A stretch of 34,246 nt of DNA, taken from IMG/VR virus record IMGVR_UViG_3300037346_000180, positions 1 to 34,246 of that record; one strand, 5' to 3'. The notes under the pieces are model-generated. The model did not search any database, had not been told where the DNA came from, and saw only the letters and a program-made list of their open reading frames with translations. Source of the DNA: a virus. Positions 23,185-28,930 of this stretch are shown piece after piece. Position numbers and translations under genes: made by a program. The first letter of the stretch is position 1; each line of letters begins with the position of its first letter.

Positions 23185-23660
23185 TTAAGAGCTTCCAATA
23201 ACGCTGCCAGTCGCTTATCTGGCCCGGCGCCGTGTGTGGCAGCGTAGTGTTCAAGATCAGGCAAGCAAGCCAGTACAGCATCCCGTAGAGCGTTTGACCG
23301 CTTTGTCTTGGCCACTGGTGCAACAAACACATAATCCGGGTCTGGCTCTTCTAAGACCTCTTCAATGGTTGCATCAAGAATGGGCGCGGCTCTGTCTGCG
23401 AATGTAAATTCTAATTTTAACAATTTTTTGCGCTCATTGAATGCGTGATAGTTGGCAATGTAGTCGGCCGTTGTCACGCCAGCATAGAACGCTGGATAGT
23501 CGCGTTTATTGCTGTCATATGCTGGGTTTCCTTTTTCCCTTACCCGCTTGGCGCCCTTCTGGCCGTCTGTCTTATCAATTAGCGCGAGGAGTGTTCGAGC
23601 ACCCTCCACTTTTTCAGGTTTGAGGGTAAGCCGAGCGCGATCGTGGGAGATAGTAATCAT
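23181..23660 (-). CDS. Hypothetical early protein
   Basis: 159 residues, basic. An N-terminal helical region precedes a YDSNKRDYPAFYAGVTTADY stretch, an acidic middle (ATIEEVLEEPDPDYVFVAPV) and a C-terminal helix with Leu repeats. AGGGGAAC lies before the ATG. Among the larger proteins in the early block; no domain recognised. Confidence 0.65.
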   Translation of the reverse strand: MITISHDRARLTLKPEKVEGARTLLALIDKTDGQKGAKRVREKGNPAYDSNKRDYPAFYAGVTTADYIANYHAFNERKKLLKLEFTFADRAAPILDATIEEVLEEPDPDYVFVAPVAKTKRSNALRDAVLACLPDLEHYAATHGAGPDKRLAALLEALK

Positions 23661-23725
23661 GATGTTCCCCTAGAATTGTAAATAGACGGACGGGTTGTGA
23701 TGATGTAGGGATTTAGTGTCTTCAT
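23657..23725 (-). CDS. 22-residue leader-type peptide
   Basis: Frame from ATG 23725 to TGA 23657-23659, overlapping the start of the 159-residue gene by ATGA. Product begins MKTLNPYIITTRPSIYNSRG and shares YIITTRPSIY with the 38-residue membrane protein at 22970. It may be a truncated duplicate that now couples translation to the next gene. Confidence 0.4.
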   Translation of the reverse strand: MKTLNPYIITTRPSIYNSRGTS

Positions 23726-23733
23726 GGATTCTT

Positions 23734-23970
23734 TCAGTTTAAAAGGGCTTTACAAATGGCGTCAGATTCGGCGCTATCAATGGCGGTTTCTAGCGCTTCC
23801 ACGTAATCAGTAAATTGTGAATGGTCTCTGGCCAGTAGGCGCCCGGTTCCCGTGCGATGCGACTGAACCACTAAGCCGGGCTTGACAAGGCATGCATTAT
23901 AGAGGCTTGAGTTGTGGAGCTCTCGTGAAGCTGTGACGATGTAAGAGCTTCGGGTAGGTGCTAGTGTCAT
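23734..23970 (-). CDS. Hypothetical early protein
   Basis: 78 residues. Beta-type first half (SSYIVTASRELHNSSLYNA; KPGLVVQSHRTGTG), then a helix with acidic face (YVEALETAIDSAESDAICKA). The ATG has only a weak ribosome site. No family recognised. Confidence 0.6.
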   Translation of the reverse strand: MTLAPTRSSYIVTASRELHNSSLYNACLVKPGLVVQSHRTGTGRLLARDHSQFTDYVEALETAIDSAESDAICKALLN

Positions 23971-23988
23971 TTGTAGGCTTTCAAGCGG

Positions 23989-24309
23989 TTAAAATTGTAA
24001 ATAAACAAAGCCGTTAGGTGTTTCGCCGACCAAGATTGTATAATTGTGCAAATACTCCCGCACCGCGTCGACTTCGTCGCATCCTTCGTCAATCTCAATT
24101 GAATAGTAGTCGATGACTTCGGCGGTACTGCTCTCTGAGTAGTCGCAGCAAATAGCAACGACGTCCAGTTCTATCTCTTCGCCGGTGTCTTGCTCGATCT
24201 GCTCAAAGTACTCCAAAAGTAGCCCAAGCGCCATGCGGCTGAATTGACTGGCACGGCCCGCACGGGTGAAGGCGTCAATGAATGATGATTGTGTGAGGGT
24301 GGTTTTCAT
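23989..24309 (-). CDS. Conserved phage early protein of unknown role
   Basis: 106 residues, strongly acidic. The centre LLEYFEQIEQDTGEEIELDV, with AICCDYSE, is a pattern met in many phages and plasmids without known function. The N-terminus (MKTTLTQSSFIDAFTRAGRA) is also typical. It has its own sigma70-type promoter upstream (24337-24364), which suggests very early expression. Confidence 0.75.
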   Translation of the reverse strand: MKTTLTQSSFIDAFTRAGRASQFSRMALGLLLEYFEQIEQDTGEEIELDVVAICCDYSESSTAEVIDYYSIEIDEGCDEVDAVREYLHNYTILVGETPNGFVYLQF

Positions 24310-24336
24310 GGGTTGCTTTCTGTGGTTGATGCGTGT

Positions 24337-24364
24337 AGTTTACAAGGGATGGGAAGGATGTCAA
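24337..24364 (-). promoter_or_regulatory. Leftward sigma70-type promoter for the 23989 gene
   Basis: On the minus strand, TTGACA (24364-24359) is followed by a 16-bp spacer and TAAACT (24342-24337). The -35 box is consensus, the -10 box matches at four positions. A palindrome lies 10 bp upstream of the -35 box, as in the two sister promoters at 24657 and 24948. Confidence 0.75.
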
Positions 24365-24374
24365 TGATTATTTT

Positions 24375-24391
24375 CTAGGGGTTTTCCCTAG
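24375..24391. promoter_or_regulatory. Palindrome upstream of early promoter (candidate operator)
   Basis: CTAGGG (24375-24380) and CCCTAG (24386-24391) form a perfect 6-bp inverted repeat around GTTTT. No T-run follows, so a terminator is unlikely. It sits exactly 10 bp upstream of the -35 box at 24359-24364, the same distance as in the neighbouring copy. Confidence 0.65.
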
Positions 24392-24414
24392 GATTGTGAA
24401 ACTGCTGGCCCCTC

Positions 24415-24627
24415 CTAATTTTGGAACCATTCACGAAGCCAGCCCCGCGCTTGCTGAAGGGATTTCGTGTTAAAGCGTGTCACTTCTTCGCCGTGTTCAT
24501 TTGTTACCCTATAAATCCACTCACTTGTGAACGTCAGCGTGTATACATGGCCGTGCAGCTTCAGCGTGCCATCCTTAGCCTGAGATGCAAGCGCTGCGGA
24601 TTGACGTTCTAGGGTTCCGTAATTCAT
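24415..24627 (-). CDS. Hypothetical very early protein
   Basis: 70 residues. The N-terminal helix (LERQSAALASQAKDGTLK) is followed by a beta region (VYTLTFTSEWIYRVTNEHGE) and a helix with Trp/Arg (QARGWLREWFQN). AGAAGGAC lies before the ATG. It has its own strong promoter, so it is likely among the first proteins made. Function unknown. Confidence 0.65.
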   Translation of the reverse strand: MNYGTLERQSAALASQAKDGTLKLHGHVYTLTFTSEWIYRVTNEHGEEVTRFNTKSLQQARGWLREWFQN

Positions 24628-24656
24628 TCAGTTGTCCTTCTGTTGTTGATGGTTCA

Positions 24657-24684
24657 AGTATAGGGCATTAGCGACGCCCGTCAA
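24657..24684 (-). promoter_or_regulatory. Strong leftward sigma70-type promoter
   Basis: Minus-strand TTGACG (24684-24679), 16-bp spacer and TATACT (24662-24657). Both boxes match 5 of 6 consensus positions. The sequence around the -10 box and the downstream leader (CATCAACAACA) repeats at 24948, showing a duplicated promoter cassette. Confidence 0.85.
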
Positions 24685-24694
24685 GAACTGTTTG

Positions 24695-24713
24695 CTAGGG
24701 GTTTTCCCCCTAG
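24695..24713. promoter_or_regulatory. Palindrome upstream of early promoter (candidate operator)
   Basis: CTAGGGG (24695-24701) and CCCCTAG (24707-24713) form a perfect 7-bp inverted repeat. It lies 10 bp upstream of the -35 box at 24679-24684 and 5 nt past the stop of the preceding gene. With no following U-run in the leftward transcript it looks more like a binding site than a terminator. Confidence 0.7.
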
Positions 24714-24718
24714 TGTGC

Positions 24719-24919
24719 TTAGTAGGTGAACATTCTCAGGGTGCGCAGGGCTTCACCTTTCGTCTCTGCGATCATTCCATTGAACAAAGGGCCATCGCCG
24801 TACACCAGAGACACAGTCCATCCGCCCGGTGCCTGCTTCACCTCATATTGAACTAGTACATGGTCACGTGTGTGGCAAGTGATTGTGTAGTTGCCAGCGC
24901 TTGTGCGTGTTGACTTCAT
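24719..24919 (-). CDS. First leftward early protein
   Basis: 66 residues from the ATG at 24919; a longer frame to 25066 would span the promoter and is rejected. Begins MKSTRTSAGNYTITCHTRDH, beta-rich, with a GGWTVSLVYGDGPLF centre and a helix near the end (TKGEALRTLRMF). Closest gene to the leftward control region, so probably the earliest leftward product. No known family; a host-takeover role is a guess from position. Confidence 0.65.
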   Translation of the reverse strand: MKSTRTSAGNYTITCHTRDHVLVQYEVKQAPGGWTVSLVYGDGPLFNGMIAETKGEALRTLRMFTY

Positions 24920-24947
24920 CGATGATCCCCGTGTTGTTGATGGTTTA

Positions 24948-24975
24948 AGTATAGGGCATTCAAGCCATGCGTCAA
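24948..24975 (-). promoter_or_regulatory. Strong leftward sigma70-type promoter, first of the early set
   Basis: Minus-strand TTGACG (24975-24970), 16-bp spacer and TATACT (24953-24948). Nearly identical to the promoter at 24657, including the ATGCCC just before the -10 box. A weaker AGGG/CCCT inverted repeat (24988-24991 and 24997-25000) lies upstream. Confidence 0.85.
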
Positions 24976-25000
24976 GAACTATTTCATAGGGACAAACCCT

Positions 25001-25645
25001 TGTGTCTTGGAAACAACACGCAGGGCTTGAGAGCCTCTCAATATGCTTCAGAGGGTGCCACGTCACCTCACTTATTGCTCAAAAGCACTAATGACTCGCT
25101 GGTCAGTAACTCACCAGGCTACAAAGCCCCTACTACTTCCATGGTTATTATTACTGGTCAGTCACAATATAGGCACTGAGCCTACGGAGTGACTAGGTAG
25201 TTGCTTATATAAGGGAACGCTTATGTATCATTGTAGTGCATAGACAATCCCTATCGATGTTGGTTGCTCGATAGCTTTAGGCTATGAAGCTCTGGTCTGC
25301 TGCTTCATTGATGGGGGGGGAGGGGGCTGGCTAGTCTGTAAACATTGTAGGAGCCTCTAAAGCTCACAAAAAGGAAATAATGGAAAAAGGGGCTTAGAAG
25401 GAAGGCTTCAAAGCCCTTATAAAGCAATTAAATAGGGACAGATCAAAGCCTCTAAAGCACATGTAAGCTGTTGATATTGTTAAATATAGTAGTAATTAAC
25501 TAACAATAGACATAAAAGCTATAAAGGAATCTGCGCTAACGTAGTTCCCTTTAAAGAACTCCTAAGCAAAGACACCCTATAAAGTGTAAAGAAGTGTAAA
25601 GATTAGGGCTTTATTGATGTTTATTGCTGTTTTAGTAAATAAAGC
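25001..25645. other. Divergent non-coding control region
   Basis: No convincing gene is seen. Visible elements are: the word TGGTCAGT near 25099 and 25156; a hairpin ATAGC-TTTAG-GCTAT (25271-25285); a run of eight G then A then five G (25313-25326); the 11-mer GCCTCTAAAGC at 25353-25363 and 25448-25458; a GGGCTT/AAGCCC inverted pair (25390-25395, 25411-25416); and a tandem 10-mer at 25582-25601. It becomes AT-rich toward the right. Sitting between divergent promoters, it may hold a replication origin or regulatory RNA; neither is shown. Confidence 0.5.
25582..25601 (+). repeat. Perfect tandem 10-bp repeat
   Basis: AAGTGTAAAG occurs twice head-to-tail (25582-25591, 25592-25601) in the AT-rich part of the control region, 45 bp before the first rightward promoter. 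Its period is one DNA turn, as for the repeats at 21521. It could be a protein-binding or origin element. Confidence 0.7.
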
Positions 25646-25674
25646 TTGACATAACAGGATCAATAGTGTAGAAT
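25646..25674 (+). promoter_or_regulatory. Strong rightward sigma70-type promoter
   Basis: TTGACA (25646-25651), a 17-bp spacer and TAGAAT (25669-25674): a perfect -35 and 5 of 6 at -10. It faces the terminase-portal-capsid operon and would start transcripts near 25681. Confidence 0.88.
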
Positions 25675-25741
25675 ATCTCTATAGACATAAAAGTCTATCA
25701 GTAACTCAAATGAACTGTGATGCAGGGCCCATCATAGCAAC

Positions 25742-25770
25742 TTGACAGAATCTGGACATGAGCCTATGAC
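25742..25770 (+). promoter_or_regulatory. Second rightward sigma70-type promoter
   Basis: TTGACA (25742-25747), a 17-bp spacer and TATGAC (25765-25770), with four matches at -10. It lies 96 bp downstream of the first rightward promoter; between them the imperfect palindrome TGATG-CAGGGCC-CATCA could be an operator. The leader that follows to 25880 holds no gene. Confidence 0.65.
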
Positions 25771-25880
25771 ATCTTCTTAGAAGTGTTTAGTTCATTTAGA
25801 TTACTGTCTTAATATGTAATTAATAGGGAAACTTAGAAGACTAAGTTCTCCAGAGTCTTTAAAGCCTTTAAGGGGCTCCT

Positions 25881-26294
25881 ATGTCTCCTGAAAGGATAAA
25901 GACAATGACAACCAAACAACAAGACAAAGAGGCTAAGCAGCCTTTGGTACGCAAGGGGCGTCCTCCAAAGGCTGTCCTAGCTGCTAAGAAGCCAGGAGGA
26001 AGAGTTCTACTAGGTAGACCCCCTGGAGAGGCTTCAAGGATTCAGGAGTTTAAAGCAAGGCTGTTGGGAACAACAGGAGAGAAGATCATTGCTACGCTCA
26101 TTCGTAAAGCTATGGATGATGAAGACAAGGATCAGTTTGCTGCTCTGAAGTTCTGTGCTGAACGAATTCTTCCTATGAGTGCCTTTGATGCTGCTAAGAA
26201 CAGCAACAGCACCCCCACCGTAACAATTAACATAAGCTCCTTGGCGGATACAAAGCAAGTGGTTCAAGTTGATGATGGGATTATTGATGTTTAA
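25881..26294 (+). CDS. Putative terminase small subunit
   Basis: 137 residues from the ATG at 25881 (AAGGGG upstream); an in-frame ATG at 25905 with AAAGGA is an alternative. The first 50 residues are very basic with two AT-hook-like stretches (RKGRPPKAV; LLGRPPGEAS), suiting DNA binding. A helical body follows (KIIATLIRKAMDDEDKDQ; AALKFCAERILPMSAFD) of the kind seen in small terminases, then a short beta/acidic tail. It lies upstream of the large terminase and starts the rightward operon, the usual place. Recognition of packaging sites is inferred. Confidence 0.65.
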   Translation: MSPERIKTMTTKQQDKEAKQPLVRKGRPPKAVLAAKKPGGRVLLGRPPGEASRIQEFKARLLGTTGEKIIATLIRKAMDDEDKDQFAALKFCAERILPMSAFDAAKNSNSTPTVTINISSLADTKQVVQVDDGIIDV

Positions 26295-26529
26295 ACAACT
26301 ACTGGTTATTGTCTCTCTTAGCTTTCCCTTGATTGCTTCAGGGGAGTTTGTTATTGCTACTTCTGTTGAAGAGGCACAGAAGCAGGCAGAAGTTAAATGT
26401 GTACAAGGCTGCTTGGTGTTGTCTCCTGCTGAGATGGAGAGCATTAACATCATTATTAGTAAAACAATCAAAGAGGCTTATGAAGCAGGGCTTCGGGGCT
26501 GGAGCAAGGCTGCTAGTAAAAATGATTAA
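26287..26529 (+). CDS. Small exported protein (signal peptide)
   Basis: 80 residues from the ATG at 26287, which overlaps the previous stop and has GGGA 6-7 nt upstream; upstream in-frame ATGs at 26272 and 26275 are possible. Residues 1-18 (MFKQLLVIVSLSFPLIAS) make a clear signal peptide, likely cut at ASG-EF. The mature part is helical with two cysteines (KCVQGCLVLSP). An exported protein between the terminase subunits is unusual. It may act in the periplasm, for example against superinfection; nothing in the sequence proves it. Confidence 0.65.
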   Translation: MFKQLLVIVSLSFPLIASGEFVIATSVEEAQKQAEVKCVQGCLVLSPAEMESINIIISKTIKEAYEAGLRGWSKAASKND

Positions 26530-26530
26530 G

Positions 26531-26574
26531 GACACCGAGTAATCGGCTTTCAGCACGTTGACGGTGCGTGTGTC
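26531..26574 (+). promoter_or_regulatory. Possible three-way RNA structure before HNH/terminase
   Basis: GACA (26531-26534) can pair with TGTC (26571-26574), enclosing hairpins CCGA/TCGG (26535-26538 with 26543-26546) and GCAC/GTGC (26553-26556 with 26564-26567). It lies between the exported protein and the HNH ribosome site. Stems are short and other folds exist (GACG with CGTC further on), so this is only a candidate leader. Confidence 0.35.
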
Positions 26575-26609
26575 TAAACGCCGTCACTCTCTTGAAAGGA
26601 GAATTACAA

Positions 26610-27107
26610 GTGGAAATTAAGAAATGTAATAAGTGCTTAGAAATTAAAAATATTGGTGAATTCCGCATCCATTGCAGCACAAAGGACAAGCTAACAACTT
26701 ATTGTAAAGCGTGCCTCTATGTTCTCACACGAAAATCAGTATTACAGAATAAAGAACAGATAAACAAAAACTCTATTATCTACAGAAAAAAGAATAGAGA
26801 GCAGATTCGATTAAATTCTAAGAGGTGGAGAGAAACTCATAAAGGAAAGAAGAATGCAGACACAGCTAAGCGATATGCGGCTAAGATGCAAAGAATTCCT
26901 AAGTGGTTAACTAAGGATGAAAAAGAACGGATGTCTTGCTATTATCAGTTGGCGTCTATGCGTACACAGGAAAGCGGCAATGCTTGGCATGTTGACCACA
27001 TTGTCCCCATGCGCGGTAAAGATGTAAGTGGACTACATGTCCCTTGGAATTTGAGAGTAATTTCCGCACAAGAAAACATGAACAAGGGAAATAGATATGG
27101 AAATTAG
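26610..27107 (+). CDS. Free-standing HNH endonuclease, GTG start
   Basis: 165 residues. The GTG at 26610 is chosen because AAAGGAGA lies 7 nt upstream; the frame extends further up to 26568. Two CxxC pairs (C6/C9, C32/C35) form a zinc finger, as in the HNH at 525. A long basic helical region follows, then the HNH core: AWHVDHIVPMRG with D129/H130, a PWNLRVIS with N147 and ENMNKGNR at the end. AT-rich compared with the terminase, pointing to transfer. Its 3' end overlaps the large terminase start by 11 nt. Both genes begin with codons for M-E-I, and the 9-mer TGGAAATTA is repeated at both starts. Confidence 0.85.
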   Translation: MEIKKCNKCLEIKNIGEFRIHCSTKDKLTTYCKACLYVLTRKSVLQNKEQINKNSIIYRKKNREQIRLNSKRWRETHKGKKNADTAKRYAAKMQRIPKWLTKDEKERMSCYYQLASMRTQESGNAWHVDHIVPMRGKDVSGLHVPWNLRVISAQENMNKGNRYGN

Positions 27108-28353
27108 CTGGACGTTGCTTCCTTGGCAGGTTGCTTGCTGGAATGACCCAGCCCGTTTTAAAATCATTGCTGCTGGCCGCCGCTGCGGGAAGTCTAACCT
27201 AGCTATTAAACTCCTTCTTGCAAAGGCTTTAGAGGCTCCTGAAGGCTCCGCAGTTGTATACTGTGCTCCTACATTAGGACAAGCCCGGCAAATTTGCTGG
27301 GACGCCTTGCTAGAGCAGGGAAAAGAGCTTATCAAGTCTGCGCACGTAAACAATATGGATATTGTTCTAACAACAGGTCGGAAGATTCATGTCCGATCTG
27401 GAGAGAACAAAGATGCTCTTCGTGGATTAAAACTATACTTTGCTGTGATTGATGAGGCAGCATATGTTCCAGAGGATGTTTTTACTAAGATTATTAGACC
27501 AGCCCTTGCTGACTTGAAAGGAGAAGCAGTCATAATATCAACTCCAGATGGAAGAAATCATTTCTATGAGTGGTTTAAGCTAGGACAGGGAGGCTCTAAC
27601 CCCGAGTGGAAATCTTGGCATTTAACAACAAGAGATAATCCAACCATCCCTCCTGAAGAAATTGAAGAGGCTAAGAAAACTCTTAGTTCTTTTGTTTTCA
27701 AACAAGAATTTGAAGCAAACTTTTCTAACTCAGGTCAAGAGATATTTAAAGAAGAGTGGCTTAAAAAGGGACCAGAGCCAAAACAAGGCGAATATGTAAT
27801 TGCCATTGACTTAGCTGGTTTTGAAGAAGTTGGAAAAGACCCTAGTGCTAGTAAGTCGCGCCTTGACGAGTCAGCTATTGCAATTGTTAAAGTAACAGAT
27901 ACAGGTGATTGGTGGGTAAAAGATATTGTTCACGGTCGTTGGGATATCCGAGCAACTGCTTCTAAAATTCTTCTTTCTGTAAGAGATCATAAACCGATAT
28001 CTGTGGGTATTGAGAAAGGGGCATTAAAAAATGCCGTTCTTCCTTACTTGACCGACCTTATGCGTAAAAACTCTGTTTACACACATATCCATGACCTCAC
28101 GCACGGAAATCGTAAGAAGCAGGACAGGATCGCGTGGTCTTTACAGGGACGTCTAGAACACGGTAGAATATCTTTCAACGAAGATAAAGAGTGGAAAGAA
28201 GCTTTTGACCAAATTTCAATGTTCCCTACAGCAGGGGTGCATGATGACTTAGTTGACGCTTTGTCATACATAGACCAACTGGCTATTAGCACTTATCAGC
28301 AAGAATACGAGGATGACGAATACGACGTTCTCGATGTAACCATAGGATTTTAA
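27097..28353 (+). CDS. Terminase large subunit
   Basis: 418 residues. Walker A is AGRRCGKS at 26-33, Walker B FAVIDEAA with D120/E121, followed by a coupling motif region (VIISTPDGR). The C-terminal nuclease shows D239 (AIDLAG), an acidic centre (VGIEKGAL) and HDDLVDALSY near 393. It packages DNA into proheads by ATP hydrolysis and cuts it to length. AAGGGAAATAG precedes the ATG. Its start overlaps the HNH gene, and the packaging/portal genes follow. Confidence 0.95.
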   Translation: MEISWTLLPWQVACWNDPARFKIIAAGRRCGKSNLAIKLLLAKALEAPEGSAVVYCAPTLGQARQICWDALLEQGKELIKSAHVNNMDIVLTTGRKIHVRSGENKDALRGLKLYFAVIDEAAYVPEDVFTKIIRPALADLKGEAVIISTPDGRNHFYEWFKLGQGGSNPEWKSWHLTTRDNPTIPPEEIEEAKKTLSSFVFKQEFEANFSNSGQEIFKEEWLKKGPEPKQGEYVIAIDLAGFEEVGKDPSASKSRLDESAIAIVKVTDTGDWWVKDIVHGRWDIRATASKILLSVRDHKPISVGIEKGALKNAVLPYLTDLMRKNSVYTHIHDLTHGNRKKQDRIAWSLQGRLEHGRISFNEDKEWKEAFDQISMFPTAGVHDDLVDALSYIDQLAISTYQQEYEDDEYDVLDVTIGF

Positions 28354-28354
28354 C

Positions 28355-28618
28355 ATGGCTACCAAGAATCCAAAACTTGAAAAAGCAGGCGTAACGGGTT
28401 TCAATTCCCCTAAACGAACTCCTTCTCACCCAACTAAAAGCCACGTTGTTGTTGCCAAGGAAGGCGACGAGGTTAAAACAATTAGGTTTGGACAGCAGGG
28501 GGTAAGTGGTAGTCCTGATGGTTCTGACCGCAATGAAGCCTTTAAGTCCCGTCATGCCAAGAACATAGCCAAAGGCAAAATGTCAGCTGCTTATTGGGCT
28601 AACAAAGTTAAATGGTAA
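28355..28618 (+). CDS. Small basic phage protein (YWANKVKW ending)
   Basis: 87 residues, basic. The C-terminal half (VKTIRFGQQGVSG; FKSRHAKNIAKGKMSAAYWA) is a recurring phage pattern beside terminase genes, with unknown function. It begins 2 nt after the terminase stop. DNA binding in packaging is possible but unproven. Confidence 0.75.
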   Translation: MATKNPKLEKAGVTGFNSPKRTPSHPTKSHVVVAKEGDEVKTIRFGQQGVSGSPDGSDRNEAFKSRHAKNIAKGKMSAAYWANKVKW

Positions 28619-28634
28619 TACAAGGAGTTTTGAA

Positions 28635-28784
28635 ATGAACAAGCCCGGCCTATACGCAAACATTAACGCCAAGCAGAAACGCATTACTGGTGGTTCTGGT
28701 GAAAAGATGAACAAGGTTGGCTCCAAAGCTGCCCCTTCTAAAGCCGACTTCGTTAAGTCTGCAAAAACCGCTAAAAGGAAATAA
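28635..28784 (+). CDS. 49-residue basic protein
   Basis: ATG at 28635 has AAGGAG 8 nt upstream; the TAA overlaps the next start (TAATG). Product begins MNKPGLYANINAKQKRITGG and is lysine-rich. The NKPGLYANI(H/N)AKRxRI pattern is common near phage portal and terminase genes. Role unknown. Confidence 0.75.
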   Translation: MNKPGLYANINAKQKRITGGSGEKMNKVGSKAAPSKADFVKSAKTAKRK

Positions 28785-28927
28785 TGGCTAAAGGAAAACC
28801 CCACTATCTGCCCAGCGGTAAGCTACACACAGGGGCCACCCACAAAGAAGCGGGTGTGCTGATGACAGGTGAAAAGCACACAGCGGCTAGTAAAACATTG
28901 TCCCACACACCACCAAAGAAGAAATAA
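28784..28927 (+). CDS. 47-residue basic protein
   Basis: Starts in a TAATG overlap, ends 3 nt before the portal gene. Product begins MAKGKPHYLPSGKLHTGATH and is rich in Lys/His; a TPPKKK tail closes it. Similar peptides occur in this place in other phages. Function unknown. Confidence 0.7.
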   Translation: MAKGKPHYLPSGKLHTGATHKEAGVLMTGEKHTAASKTLSHTPPKKK

Positions 28928-28930
28928 CAC

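Noticed and set aside
24695-24713. Palindrome as a terminator for the 24719 gene
   Set aside because: The stem is good but no run of U follows in the leftward transcript, and the fixed distance to the next promoter favours a binding site.
10069-24919. Z-genome (2-aminoadenine) system
   Set aside because: Only the DUF5664 hydrolase points to it. No adenylosuccinate-synthetase-like PurZ or HD-domain DatZ was recognised in any translation.
24920-25066. Extension of the first leftward gene
   Set aside because: It would cross the strong promoter at 24948-24975; the ATG at 24919 downstream of the promoter is the logical start.
24967-25179. Rightward open frame of 70 codons
   Set aside because: It lies over the promoter at 24948-24975 and its upstream palindrome; composition (many Ser/Thr, no ribosome site) looks random.
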